A stretch of 64,000 nucleotides of DNA from Nostoc sp. UHCC 0702. GTDB taxonomy: Bacteria; Cyanobacteriota; Cyanobacteriia; Cyanobacteriales; Nostocaceae. Where the stretch lies: NCBI GenBank assembly GCA_017164015.1, contig CP071065.1:1826501-1890500 (forward strand), written 5' to 3'. Every line of letters starts with the position of its first letter. Positions within the stretch are counted from its first letter, which is position 1. The notes beneath the pieces are model-generated. The model did no database searches, had not been told where the DNA came from, and saw only the letters and a program-made list of their open reading frames with translations. Below, piece by piece: positions 1 through 9,122 of the stretch. A program made the position numbers and the translations under genes.

Positions 1-618
1 GGTACTGTTTGTACTATAGCCGAAAGTAGCCAGCCGTATTGATAGTAACCCGTCGCTAATTGCTGCCTTGAGTTCTTTTAAAAAGCGAGAGTTGTGTAAG
101 TTATCGCCCCATTCTAAATCGGTGAGTACCGATTGGAAACTAGCCGAGGCAGTCTGATCTCCTGGAGATGCGCCTTCCTGACGACCAAATAAGATGTCTC
201 GAAAGGCGGCTGGCTGGAAATTAGCAGTTAGCAAATGAGGTATCTTACCGTCGGTGAGTCGAATTTTCAACCCCCAAATCTGCGAGGCTAGCTGCCATTG
301 CGGATCAAGATCTACTAACTTACCACCAACGCGATCGTTAGAACCGTCGATGAAAAGACCGACTGCTGGATCAACAGTGGCATCTGTGGTACCGCTACCA
401 TCTTGGTAGTGAACAGATTGCACTTTGCAGTTGATTAAACGGTACGCCCCAGAGCCAATTGGATTCCACCAACCGTTGGCCACATTTCCTTGCTGGAAGT
501 TTTGAAACCGCTCCTCAAACGTTGCATTATCGAAGTGGCGAACATCATTATTGACAGTTGAGACATCTGCTTGGAAGTCGCCTGCAAATGTCAGCCGCAG
601 GTTATCTAAATAACTCAT
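1..618 (-). CDS. Conserved hypothetical protein, partial (C-terminus beyond left edge)
   Basis: An open frame of 206 codons starts at an ATG (618-616) and runs to base 1 without a stop, so the C-terminal part lies outside the window. It begins MSYLDNLRLTFAGDFQADVS, has no signal peptide or membrane segment, and is rich in Trp, Asn and Asp. I do not recognise the family well enough to assign a function. The steady absence of stops, a plausible start and cyanobacterial codon use argue that it is real. It lies downstream of eboB on the same strand, but a 640-bp gap with a repeat element separates them, so co-transcription is doubtful. Confidence 0.7.
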   Translation of the reverse strand, partial: MSYLDNLRLTFAGDFQADVSTVNNDVRHFDNATFEERFQNFQQGNVANGWWNPIGSGAYRLINCKVQSVHYQDGSGTTDATVDPAVGLFIDGSNDRVGGKLVDLDPQWQLASQIWGLKIRLTDGKIPHLLTANFQPAAFRDILFGRQEGASPGDQTASASFQSVLTDLEWGDNLHNSRFLKELKAAISDGLLSIRLATFGYSTNST

Positions 619-929
619 TATTATTCCGGTTTTTTCAGTGTGAATAACTGGTTTCTTGTTTTATAACTGGGAAAAACGCGGTTTATTAGGCTTATTTACA
701 ATCATTTACTATTATGCTATTTCATAGCCTATTTACAAGGATTTTGCAATTTAAAATGCTTTTAAAAATCCTAATTTACTCTATTTCAGCCTTAAATAAT
801 AGTGATTAATTTAAAATTTTACATCTCTTAAAATTCTTTAATTACTCTAGAAATAAAAAATTCAATGATTGAAAGCATTTTCACATAAAAAATGAATTTA
901 TTAACTCTAAAATCAATGAAAGAAAAGTA

Positions 930-1145
930 TTAGGCGAATATAATTCGCTACTACACAGGCAAAGTCCCTTCGGGTGACGCTCGCGCTTCTCGCGCTTCGC
1001 TCTTGAGATCGCCAGTCGCCTGGGTCGGGCTAACCCTACCAAGAGCGCTGGACTCACCGCCTTTGCGGACTAACACAAAATCAAGGGTTTGGAACCCACG
1101 GAGGTGGGTTTGGTCTGTGTAGCCGCGATTTATAATCGCCTGGGC
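930..1145. repeat. Composite multi-hairpin intergenic repeat
   Basis: The 643-bp gap between 619 and 1261 is AT-rich up to about 925. It then holds a GC-richer block of consecutive small palindromes: GCGAATATAATTCGC, CCCACGGAGGTGGG and GCGATTTATAATCGC, with a GCTTCTCGCGCTTCGC-type stretch between them. This is the look of dispersed multi-hairpin repeats in Nostocales genomes. An open frame across it (951-1172, minus) is a by-product and not called a gene. Confidence 0.6.
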
Positions 1146-1261
1146 AAGTAACATATTAGACTTTTCAAACAACCTATTACAGCCAATTCATTTGTTGTCA
1201 AAATTTTTGGAAATGGTATTAATTGTTTGAATTTCACAAAAAAAACTACAAATGCAAATTT

Positions 1262-2170
1262 CTACTCAATCAGCGCAAAGTCAGAAACAGACTTAATCCC
1301 TGGTTCCTGTCCCCGCAATACAGAATTACCATTGAACAACTGACGCTGATCGATAGATTGGGCATTGAGCCAGTCTGATGCTTGCATCTGCCCAGTTTGA
1401 CTGTAAGCTGCTAGGGCATTTTCATAACAAACTGCTCTGACATGTTCTTCAGGAATGCCCCTGTCTAACATTAACTGAGCAGTTTTCGGAACAGCTAACG
1501 GATCGCTGATACCCCAATCAGCACTACTATCTACAATAATGCGAGTACATCCATATTGGCGGACAATCTCTACCATCCTAGCGTTACCCATCTTCGTCTG
1601 TGGGTAAATTGTGAAAGCTGCCCAAAAGCCCCTTTCTAGAACTTCCTCAACGGTTTCTTCGTTGTTGTGGTCAATAATTACTTGTGATGGATCTAAGCCA
1701 TATTCAATGCATCGATCCATGCTACGGCTAGCACCCGCCTTTTTATTGCGATGGGGAGTATGAATTAGCACTAGCATATCGAGTTCTTTAGCTAATTCTA
1801 ATTGCTGGCAGAAGTATTTATCTTCTACTTCTGTCATGTCGTCATAGCCAATTTCACCAATGGCTACAACTCCCTCTTTACAAGCATAAAGCGGTAGCAG
1901 TTCCATAACTTCTGCTGCTAGGGCTTCGTTGTTAGCTTCTTTCGGGTTTAAGCCAATTGTGCAGTAATGTTGGATGCCGAACTGTTTAGCACGAAACCTT
2001 TCCCAACCCACAAGACTGCTAAAGTAGTCTTTGAATGTGCCAGCGCTAGTCCGGGGTTGTCCTAGCCAAAAGGCTGGTTCAATAACGGCAACAATGCCAT
2101 ACTCCCGCATTACCAAGTAATCATAGGTAGTACGGGAACACATGTGAATGTGAGGATCAATGAATATCAT
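1262..2170 (-). CDS. eboB: EboB-type TatD-family metal-dependent hydrolase
   Basis: A 302-residue protein with the TatD amidohydrolase signature. It has an N-terminal HxH (DPHIHM, residues 6-11), the Glu in AIGEIGYDD, a His in LIHTPH, another in IIDHNN, and a late Asp in IVDSSADWG, the expected metal ligands. It follows eboA on the same strand with a 47-bp gap, so the two are probably one transcript. In the ebo locus known from bacteria and eustigmatophyte plastids, EboB is a TatD-like hydrolase of unknown substrate; the locus as a whole is implicated in trafficking of secondary-metabolite precursors (scytonemin in Nostoc). The assignment rests on fold motifs plus the eboA and eboD neighbours. 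Confidence 0.85.
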   Translation of the reverse strand: MIFIDPHIHMCSRTTYDYLVMREYGIVAVIEPAFWLGQPRTSAGTFKDYFSSLVGWERFRAKQFGIQHYCTIGLNPKEANNEALAAEVMELLPLYACKEGVVAIGEIGYDDMTEVEDKYFCQQLELAKELDMLVLIHTPHRNKKAGASRSMDRCIEYGLDPSQVIIDHNNEETVEEVLERGFWAAFTIYPQTKMGNARMVEIVRQYGCTRIIVDSSADWGISDPLAVPKTAQLMLDRGIPEEHVRAVCYENALAAYSQTGQMQASDWLNAQSIDQRQLFNGNSVLRGQEPGIKSVSDFALIE

Positions 2171-2217
2171 ACTATTGCTATACGATAGATAAATTTCTAA
2201 TTACGAATGACGAATTA

Positions 2218-3075
2218 CTAAGACAAGCTACTCCAACTCAAATCACCTCGTTGAATAGATGAGTGCAAATCTGGGTAACGTGAGAGTAATACTTGCGCTT
2301 CGGGTAAAGGAGATTCAGCACAAGCTAATGCTGCTGCTGCTTGAGAAGCTGTATCACCATCAGCTAGGACTTTTTCCAAATCTGCAATGATTGCAGTATC
2401 AGCAAACCGTCCCACAGGTCGCCAAAGTTCTGGTGACACTGGGCGTTTGGCTGCCCAACGTTCATGAGCATAGTCTGCTAGCATCCTCGCTAATTCTGGG
2501 TTAGCACGACTATCCAAACCCCAAATTAAATGCAATGGACTGCCTACAAACAAAGCTTTCAGCACCATCTGATTCCAGGCAATATCATCTAAATATTTTG
2601 CCGGATAAGGGTTGCGTAGTGCGATCGCACTGAAAACATTACTCATGTTACTGCGAATTCCCTCGGCAGCCCGTTGACGATGTAACTCTGGATGTGGCAA
2701 CAAGGGCAAACTTTGATACAGGACAACTAACTCCCCCATATCGGCGGTGGTAAAAACTTGATCGAGCGATCGCAGATACTGCTGTGTATCATCGCACTGC
2801 AAAGCCAGAAGCAAGAGTGTGCGACCTGCTTGATCTACACTCCAATGACCAGGATACCAACCAGGAAGTACAGCCTGTGCTGCTTCTAAGTCCTCAGATG
2901 TTAACTGCAAACTCTCCTTACCTAGATAACGCGGCACAGCACTGAAAGCAGTAAAAAATACTCGCTCAGCAGCGCCGCTAGCAATCTGTGCCTGCTTCTG
3001 TTCTAGCCAAGCAATACTTTTGTCTGAAGCAGACTTTAACAGCCATTGATGCAGTAACTCGTTTACCCTAGCCAT
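2218..3075 (-). CDS. eboA: EboA domain-containing protein
   Basis: A 285-residue soluble protein beginning MARVNELLHQWLLKSASDKS. It is mostly helical with Leu/Ala-rich repeats, and I see no catalytic motif or signal peptide. Its length and its place directly upstream of the TatD-type eboB and divergent from an EboD-type dehydroquinate-synthase homologue match EboA, whose biochemical role is unknown. The ATG at 3075 is the first in frame. The genes for EboC (UbiA-type prenyltransferase), EboE and EboF are not in the window. Confidence 0.75.
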   Translation of the reverse strand: MARVNELLHQWLLKSASDKSIAWLEQKQAQIASGAAERVFFTAFSAVPRYLGKESLQLTSEDLEAAQAVLPGWYPGHWSVDQAGRTLLLLALQCDDTQQYLRSLDQVFTTADMGELVVLYQSLPLLPHPELHRQRAAEGIRSNMSNVFSAIALRNPYPAKYLDDIAWNQMVLKALFVGSPLHLIWGLDSRANPELARMLADYAHERWAAKRPVSPELWRPVGRFADTAIIADLEKVLADGDTASQAAAALACAESPLPEAQVLLSRYPDLHSSIQRGDLSWSSLS

Positions 3076-3583
3076 GATTGATTCAGAAGAAGTCTCCTAA
3101 CTTTTTTCTTTGATAGACAAGTGTCAAACTTGCGACTAAAATGCATACTTTCTTATTAAAACACACCTCAAACTCATCTAGTAATTTTACTGAATCTATA
3201 AGAATATCTTAGTTTAAATAAGATACTGTAAAGATATTATTGAAAACAGATAAAAACTACACTTGTTTTCAGCAAAAACATTTAGAGTATATGTAACAAT
3301 ATCGATTGCCAGCCCCAAAGCTAAACTACCTACTAGTCTTAACATAATTTGTCAAATCTTGCGTATGGGCTGTTAACTGTTGTAGGAACGTTGCAACCTT
3401 GCGCCCCTACGTTAACTGATAACAGCCATCACTCATTTGAATCATTGATTGATTGGCTCAATTAGTCTAGTGAGTTATTTCTGGCTGCAAGTGCTGGCAT
3501 AGATTTATATTTCTCAATTTGCTGCCAATCTTAATTTAAGTGGTGCATGTATTTCCAGTTAATTAAAAAGTCATATTAGCAAA
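3076..3583. promoter_or_regulatory. Divergent intergenic region between eboA and eboD
   Basis: A 508-bp AT-rich gap that must carry the promoters for eboAB (minus) and eboD (plus). No convincing -35/-10 pair or operator was identified by eye. At about 3368-3427 there is an imperfect long palindrome (GGCTGTTAAC... and ...TAACAGCC around TTGTAGG/CCTACG arms), probably a dispersed repeat rather than an operator. Confidence 0.4.
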
Positions 3584-4777
3584 ATGTTTATTGAACAAAA
3601 TACTGTCCTCAATTTGCAACCACTTAAACAATGTGTCCGTGTGTTCTTTAATTATGATGTTCACTTCACTAGAGGTCTGTTTGAGTTAAATAATCCTTTA
3701 TTGGCGCAAGTAATTGGCGCAGATAAACAGACAACAGCAAAACAAGTGGTAACAGTAATAGATGGAGGATTATTACAGTATCAAAGTGAGTTATTAGAAA
3801 AATTATCAGTTTATGCCCAGCGTTATGAAGATATATTCACCTTAAGCGGCGAGCCGATAATAGTTTCCGGTGGAGAAACAGTTAAGAACGATTCTAGATT
3901 TGTAGAGCAAATTCATCAGCGCATCAATATATGTGGATTGTGTCGTCACTCCTACGTGTTAGCCATTGGCGGAGGGGCTGTGCTAGACATGGCAGGATAT
4001 GCAGCAACAACTGCTCACCGAGGAATTCGGCTGTTGCGAGTGCCGACTACAGTGTTAGCGCAAAACGATTCGGGTGTAGGGGTAAAAAATGGCATTAATG
4101 CCTTCGGCAAGAAAAACTTTCTCGGCACATTCATGCCACCTTATGCTGTATTAAATGACTTTGATTTTCTAACTACTCTTGATGAGCGAGATTGGCGTTC
4201 TGGTATTGCAGAAGCTGTGAAAGTAGCGCTGATTAAAGATGGCGATTTCTTCGATTTCATCATGAATTATGCCGATAAATTAGCTAAGCGAGACATGGAA
4301 ATCATGGAAAAGTTAATTTATCGGTGTTCTCAGTTGCATTTAGAGCATATTGCTGGTAGCGGCGACCCCTTTGAAATGGGTTCATCACGTCCTTTAGATT
4401 TCGGACATTGGGCTGCCCATAAACTAGAACATTTAACAAATTACAGTTTACGTCACGGTGAAGCCGTAGCTATTGGCATTGCCTTGGACAGCACCTATTC
4501 ATATTTAACAGGACTACTTTTGCAATCAGAGTGGCAAAGGATTTTAGGCACACTGAAGAAATTAGGGTTTACATTGTACGTATCGGCACTGACAAAGCAA
4601 TTAGATCAACCAGATCATCCCCATTGCCTATTTAGAGGACTTACCGAGTTCCGTGAACACTTAGGAGGAGAATTGACAATCACCCTTCTAGAAGCAATTG
4701 GGCAGGGTAGAGAAGTTCACCAAGTGGATTTGTCTTTGTACAAAAAAGCAATTTTGATGCTGCAAGATCATTCGTGA
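3584..4777 (+). CDS. eboD: EboD-type 3-dehydroquinate synthase homologue
   Basis: A 397-residue member of the dehydroquinate synthase superfamily. Visible motifs are the NAD-binding GGGAVLDMAGYAA (about residues 128-140), PTTVLAQNDSGVGVKNG, the KNFLGTF loop, the metal-ligand Glu in GIAEAVKVALI, a GHWAAHKLE version of the GHTxGHAxE motif, and the third ligand in LRHGEAVAIG. The catalytic frame is therefore preserved although the sequence is far from a shikimate-pathway AroB. It diverges from eboA-eboB, which supports EboD. It could in principle be another sugar-phosphate cyclase such as a demethyl-4-deoxygadusol synthase, but no mycosporine partner genes are nearby. It ends 15 bp before a MITE. 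Confidence 0.82.
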   Translation: MFIEQNTVLNLQPLKQCVRVFFNYDVHFTRGLFELNNPLLAQVIGADKQTTAKQVVTVIDGGLLQYQSELLEKLSVYAQRYEDIFTLSGEPIIVSGGETVKNDSRFVEQIHQRINICGLCRHSYVLAIGGGAVLDMAGYAATTAHRGIRLLRVPTTVLAQNDSGVGVKNGINAFGKKNFLGTFMPPYAVLNDFDFLTTLDERDWRSGIAEAVKVALIKDGDFFDFIMNYADKLAKRDMEIMEKLIYRCSQLHLEHIAGSGDPFEMGSSRPLDFGHWAAHKLEHLTNYSLRHGEAVAIGIALDSTYSYLTGLLLQSEWQRILGTLKKLGFTLYVSALTKQLDQPDHPHCLFRGLTEFREHLGGELTITLLEAIGQGREVHQVDLSLYKKAILMLQDHS

Positions 4778-4792
4778 GAGTTTAAAACAATT

Positions 4793-4988
4793 AGGACTTA
4801 CGCAAGTGTGTTATTTTTTTCTTGTGGGTTTTACTGGGTCAAAAGGCGCTCCTGTCGGCAACTCCCGAACCAAGTGGACGATGTGGCGTCCAAGACTGCG
4901 ACCCCCTCACCGCACGCAACTGGCTCCCCTTGACTATTCACTCAGTACTGCGATCGCAGAAAATATGTGTGCCAGTTGCGTAAGTTCT
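4793..4988. mobile_element. MITE-like element, AGGACTTACGCA family, copy A
   Basis: A 196-bp segment with terminal inverted repeats AGGACTTACGCA (4793-4804) and TGCGTAAGTTCT (4977-4988, one mismatch to AGTCCT). The inner ends TTTTTTCTTG and ATATGTGTGCCAGTTGCG recur in the copies at 6875, 7677, 34377 and 38562. It has no transposase, so it is non-autonomous. A 63-codon frame inside it is an accident. Confidence 0.75.
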
Positions 4989-5058
4989 GTAATCTAAAAT
5001 TACCCTGAAGGGTACTATCGAAAAATAATCTCTGCAAGCATAATACTTAATCTATATA

Positions 5059-5181
5059 TAGCAATCCGATTTGATTTCTGAATCACTCGTAGAGGTAAGG
5101 GACTGGGGACTGGGGACTGGGGACTGGGAAGAAGGAATAAAGGTGTACTGAGTTTTGTTCAAAAATCAAATATGAGTCCTA
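5059..5181 (+). mobile_element. 123-bp MITE (TAGCAATCC...GAGTCCTA), copy 1
   Basis: The segment from TAGCAATCCG to GAGTCCTA is almost identical to the reverse complement of 22839-22961, and both copies are 123 bp long and flanked by TA on each side (5057-5058 and 5182-5183 here). The ends form a short imperfect inverted repeat (TAGcAaTC / TAGGACTC). The inside carries four GGGGACT heptads. The second copy interrupts a transposase gene, which fixes the boundaries. A partial left end (TAGCAATCTGATTTGA) is also seen near 43004. Confidence 0.85.
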
Positions 5182-5395
5182 TATTCAACTCAACTTGTAT
5201 TGGTGGATTTGCTCCCAGCAAAGGTATAAGGAAAACGGGGGCTTTACGCTTCACGCCTCGTAAAGCGTCAATAGGGGGTAAGCGTTGGTGGGAGCTTTTC
5301 CCCATCAACGCAGTCCGCATTCCCTGTTGCCTTTTACCTACTTATTACTTAAGAACGCTTTTACTAACAAAGATACAAAAATAAGAGCAAGCAAA

Positions 5396-6856
5396 ATGAA
5401 CACAAATCTAAAAAACTACCGCTGGATTAAAACTAATTCCCCCATCGCCTCGTCGCGAACCGATGATATCTGGTTCTTCAACCCGCAAGAAGGCTGGCTA
5501 GTCAACAGCAACGGGCAGGTGAGCGTTACCCAAGACGGAGGGTCAAGCTGGACTACCAAGTATCAACTACCTCCCAACTTGCCAGGAAGGCCTTATTTAC
5601 GATGTATTCAGTTTGCCTCGTCCCAAGTGGGCTGGTTTGGAGCCGTGACTAACGCCAGCAAGGAAAATCCTGGGGATTATCTGAAGTATCTGCTTCACCA
5701 AACAACAGACGGTGGTAACACATGGACACCTGTGGACAACCTTCCGGAGGGTTCTCCCGGAGGCATTTGTGGTCTGTCCGTGGTTAATGAAAGGGTGGTG
5801 TATGGTTCTGGTGCTAACGATCCCAACCAACCGGGCCCCTCCATTATCAAAACAACGGATGGAGGGAAAAGTTGGAATGTTATCGATATGAGTCGCTATG
5901 CCTCAAACCTAGTCGATATCCACTTTTTTGATGAAAATCGTGGTTGGGTCGTAGGTGGGAGGAAGCAGGACAGTTGCCCACCCGATCGCCAAGGCTACGA
6001 ACGCGAACCGCAGTATGCTCAGTTAAAGCCAGTCGTACTTTACACCCAGGACGGCGGCAAGACGTGGGCAAACACCGTAGCCAACATCACATCCAGCTTC
6101 GATTGTGGCGGTTGGGGTTGGAAAATTTACTGGCTCAATGAAGAGGTTGGATTCGTTTCCATAGAAAATTTCCTCAGTGGTGCCATCTTGAGAACCACGG
6201 ATGGAGGCCAAACCTGGGAGATGTTTCCCGTCAATGACTGCCGCACTGGTACTGACGGCAACCATGTTGCCAACGCCAATCTCGAAGGAATCGGATTTAT
6301 CAGCAAAGACTGCGGCTGGGTTGGGGGCTGGGGTGATGCTCAATTCATTGGAACGTATAACAGTTGGACTTGGAACGGTGGACAAAACTGGGTAGCTCAG
6401 GACAGCATTAAGGGCGATCCACTCAGTGATGTCCGGGTCAACTCGAATCGCTTCCGCTTCTTCTTCGAGCCACTAGTGGGTTACAGTTCGGGCAAAATGG
6501 TTTACAAGTACACAGACCAACCGTTGGCTCCTGCTCCTAGACAACTTCTGGCATCTGTGGCTACTCTGGAACTGAACTCGCTTCCATCTAGTGTACCAGG
6601 GACGGTCGAGATCCGTCTCAATGTACCCCACGAAACTAAGAAGCTTTACATCGGGTTTTGGAATTATCTGGCTTGGCACAAAGGCACGCTTGTTGATGAG
6701 GATGACCCCCAGCCTGGTACGCGGACATTCATCTGGGATGCAAAAGATAATGACGGTAACTCGCTAGTAGGTGGCACTTACATTTGTAGAGCGATGTGCG
6801 ACGACATTTGTGAAAGTATCAACATTGATTTAGCCTCGTCATCATCTTCTCAATAA
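5396..6856 (+). CDS. Ycf48/BNR-type beta-propeller protein with C-terminal FlgD-like Ig domain
   Basis: A 486-residue protein from the ATG at 5396. An upstream ATG at 5285 in the same frame would add a peptide covering repeat-derived sequence and is less likely. Repeated T.DGG.SW / T.DGGKTW motifs (VTQDGGSSW, QTTDGGNTW, KTTDGGKSW, YTQDGGKTW, RTTDGGQTW) mark a BNR/sortilin-like propeller related to photosystem II assembly factor Ycf48. The last ~90 residues (VEIRLNVP...FIWDAKDNDGNSLVGGTY) match the FlgD Ig-like fold. There is no signal peptide, although related propellers are usually exported. The gene sits between two MITE copies and reads richer in G+C than its surroundings, which hints at acquisition. 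Confidence 0.7.
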   Translation: MNTNLKNYRWIKTNSPIASSRTDDIWFFNPQEGWLVNSNGQVSVTQDGGSSWTTKYQLPPNLPGRPYLRCIQFASSQVGWFGAVTNASKENPGDYLKYLLHQTTDGGNTWTPVDNLPEGSPGGICGLSVVNERVVYGSGANDPNQPGPSIIKTTDGGKSWNVIDMSRYASNLVDIHFFDENRGWVVGGRKQDSCPPDRQGYEREPQYAQLKPVVLYTQDGGKTWANTVANITSSFDCGGWGWKIYWLNEEVGFVSIENFLSGAILRTTDGGQTWEMFPVNDCRTGTDGNHVANANLEGIGFISKDCGWVGGWGDAQFIGTYNSWTWNGGQNWVAQDSIKGDPLSDVRVNSNRFRFFFEPLVGYSSGKMVYKYTDQPLAPAPRQLLASVATLELNSLPSSVPGTVEIRLNVPHETKKLYIGFWNYLAWHKGTLVDEDDPQPGTRTFIWDAKDNDGNSLVGGTYICRAMCDDICESINIDLASSSSSQ

Positions 6857-6874
6857 AAAACTTGAAATATCAAT

Positions 6875-7009
6875 ACGACTTACGCGGATTGTCATATTTT
6901 TTCAGCCAAAGCCGTCCAGAGTCAACAGTCAAATGTCCAAAAAATCTTGACCATTGACTGTTGACTGTTGACTCTTGACCCGAATATATGTGCCAGTTGC
7001 GTAAGTCCT
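6875..7009. mobile_element. MITE-like element, AGGACTTACGCA family, copy B
   Basis: A shorter copy with left end ACGACTTACGC and right end GCCAGTTGCGTAAGTCCT. It shows the family's TGTCATATTTTTT and ATATATGTGCCAGTTGCG inner ends, and its middle is filled with GTCAACA/TTGACTG short repeats. It lies just downstream of the propeller gene. The rest of the 6857-7212 gap shows nothing further. Confidence 0.7.
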
Positions 7010-7212
7010 GATCAAGTTTGACCGAGCAAATACTTTTAGTCATAGAGGGAATATCCTGATAAAACTCTTATGGGTTATCCTTTTGACCGCTCTTTCAAAG
7101 CTATAGTTGGAAATAGGGAATTGGGCAATTCCCAATACTTTTTTCTCGTATTTGCACTCCGATGAATTAGGTTAGCGCAGGCGTTGCGCGAGTCATCGAG
7201 CGTTATTACAAA

Positions 7213-7620
7213 TTACAAATTAGTACAGCTACCATCAACACAGAATGGCGATTGATAAGTACTAGAACGCTTGCCAAAGAGAGTATAGCGGTTATCACGA
7301 ATTTGTTCGTAAAAGCGATCGCCTGCCCACTTCATCCCTGGTAATGCTCGATAAGCGTCTACAAATATACTTCCTACTGGCAGTAACCGCCCAATTTCCT
7401 CAGCCGCGTTACTGCCTTGCCAACGTTTTTGAGGCTCATTGCCATCAATTAAAATCATTCCCTGTTCGCAATCTTGGGCTGTAATTCCCCACTGTAAAAG
7501 TATCTGCTCATCTTGCATGGGAGCGTAGCGAAACAACTTCCCTTCGTCTAAGCTCTCCAGCAATTGCACTAAGGTGACGCAGAGATTACAATTCCCGTCG
7601 TAAATTACGTAGTAAGTCAT
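7213..7620 (-). CDS. Thiol-disulfide oxidoreductase, DCC family (DUF393)
   Basis: A 135-residue protein opening MTYYVIYDGNCNLCVTLVQL. The DxxCxxC motif at residues 8-14 (DGNCNLC) is the hallmark of the DCC family, thioredoxin-fold proteins thought to act in thiol redox chemistry. The length is normal and there is no export signal, so it should be cytosolic. The start is the first ATG. It stands alone between two MITE copies, with no obvious operon partner. The family is certain, the substrate unknown. Confidence 0.88.
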   Translation of the reverse strand: MTYYVIYDGNCNLCVTLVQLLESLDEGKLFRYAPMQDEQILLQWGITAQDCEQGMILIDGNEPQKRWQGSNAAEEIGRLLPVGSIFVDAYRALPGMKWAGDRFYEQIRDNRYTLFGKRSSTYQSPFCVDGSCTNL

Positions 7621-7676
7621 GAAAATAACGGCTGTTTGGGGATGATCATCTGTCTAAAGGCAATTTTAATATTATC

Positions 7677-7867
7677 AGGACTTACGCAACTGGCACACAT
7701 ATTTTTGGCGATGTCAGTCAAGAGTCAAGAGTCAATGGTCTTTTATCAAGCTTTTTTGGACTATTGACTTTTGAACGCCAGTTCGTTCAAGTCGGGAAAC
7801 CCGCCCACACGACTGGCTCCTTTTGACAACCCACAAAGAAAAAAATATGACAATGCGCGTAAGTCCT
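7677..7867. mobile_element. MITE-like element, AGGACTTACGCA family, copy C
   Basis: A 191-bp element with perfect ends AGGACTTACGC (7677) and GCGTAAGTCCT (7867). It has the full family termini, left ...AACTGGCACACATATTTTT and right AAAAAAATATGACAATGCGC. The middle (GAACGCCAGTTCGTTCAAGTC... to GACTGGCTCC) is shared with copy F at 38562. It fills most of the 343-bp gap upstream of the AraC gene. Confidence 0.8.
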
Positions 7868-7963
7868 AAATCTAAAGCATATCTAAAATTGCATAGTGAA
7901 GCAGTGAAAGACATTGACCGATGACAGCCATGAATCATCAGTCATCAGCCAACATGATTCTAG

Positions 7964-8935
7964 ATGCAACTTTCATCTGAACAGATTACACTAAAACAGA
8001 GTGTTTCTTGGGGTGAGACGATGCTAGAAGATAAAATCTTAAGTGTTGATTTTGCTCAAGAAGATGCTATTTCAGAAATTGTGCCGCGATCGCCCCTCAT
8101 TTCCAGTTATCATGCTCGCTGGAATGGCATTCGTTTAGATCATCATCGACAGCCTGCCCACGAAACCCCCGAACATTCTTTTCAACAGCATATTATCACC
8201 ATTTGCCTAGAACCTGGTGTCACCAAAGCAGAACGAGTGTTCAACGGACGCCTCCAGGATGAGCATATAGCTTATGGGGATGTTGTGGTTATTCCGGCAA
8301 ACACCCATCACATATCGCGTTGGCAATCAGAAGTCGAATTTCTAATCCTGAGTCTAGAACAAGCTTTTTTCACTCGTGCTGCTTTTGAGTCAATAGATTT
8401 TCAAAGCGTTGAAATCACACCACACTTTGCCGCATCTAATCCTCTGATTCAGCAGATCGGGTTGGCACTCAAGTCCGAGTTAGAATCAGATCACAGGGGT
8501 AGTCGCATCTACATTGAATCTCTCACAACGACACTGTGTATTCACCTGCTGAAACACTATTCTGTATCCAGTGATCAGATTTTTTCTGACTCTAACGCTA
8601 AAGGTCTTTCACCCCGGAAGTTGCAACAAGTAATTGACTACATTAACGATAACTTAGAAAAAGATTTGAGTTTGGCTGAAATTTCTCAAGTAGTGGGAAT
8701 GAGTATTTATCATTTTTCCCGGCTATTCAAACTGTCAACAGGTTTTACACCTCATAAATATGTAATGAATAGCAAAATTGCCAAAGCAAAATATTTATTG
8801 ACTAAAACTGACAACTCTATAGAGCAAATATTTGAAAAAGTGGGTTTTCAAAGTCAAAGTCACTTCACAAATGTCTTTCGTAAACAGATTGGTATCACAC
8901 CAAAAGTCTACAGGGAAAAATCAAATAAAGGATAA
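7964..8935 (+). CDS. AraC family transcriptional regulator
   Basis: A 323-residue protein with a C-terminal AraC/XylS double helix-turn-helix (about residues 215-315). The first helix region is around LEKDLSLAEISQVVGMSIYHFSRLF; the second contains IEQIFEKVGFQSQSHFTNVF and the typical GITPKVYR ending. The N-terminal half contains a cupin-like ligand domain (HSFQQHIITI, YGDVVVIPANTHH). The ATG at 7964 is used, but one at 8021 (MLEDKILSVDF) is equally possible because neither has a clear Shine-Dalgarno. The aldo/keto reductase gene follows after 187 bp on the same strand and is a plausible target; the effector is unknown. Confidence 0.85.
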   Translation: MQLSSEQITLKQSVSWGETMLEDKILSVDFAQEDAISEIVPRSPLISSYHARWNGIRLDHHRQPAHETPEHSFQQHIITICLEPGVTKAERVFNGRLQDEHIAYGDVVVIPANTHHISRWQSEVEFLILSLEQAFFTRAAFESIDFQSVEITPHFAASNPLIQQIGLALKSELESDHRGSRIYIESLTTTLCIHLLKHYSVSSDQIFSDSNAKGLSPRKLQQVIDYINDNLEKDLSLAEISQVVGMSIYHFSRLFKLSTGFTPHKYVMNSKIAKAKYLLTKTDNSIEQIFEKVGFQSQSHFTNVFRKQIGITPKVYREKSNKG

Positions 8936-9122
8936 ACTAGTATTTTTCAGTTTATCAAATGACCAGGCATGAGTTGTCAAAAAATATTTTTTACTTTTGA
9001 CCGAGAATTGTACTCAGCATGTACACTAGGATATCAGAAGTTGTTTAATAAGTAGAAAAGATTCTTTTATACTTATTAGACATTTCTTCATTTCAGACTT
9101 CATCGTTTACACTTCATCCTTC

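Noticed and set aside
951..1172. 73-codon minus-strand open frame.
   Set aside because: It lies wholly within a multi-hairpin dispersed repeat and its translation is just the repeat read through.
3584..4777. Reading the dehydroquinate-synthase homologue as MysA (mycosporine biosynthesis).
   Set aside because: No O-methyltransferase or ATP-grasp partner is adjacent, and the eboA and eboB neighbours fit EboD better.
4806..4997. 63-codon plus-strand open frame.
   Set aside because: It lies inside a MITE copy (4793-4988), with no ribosome site and no homology feature.
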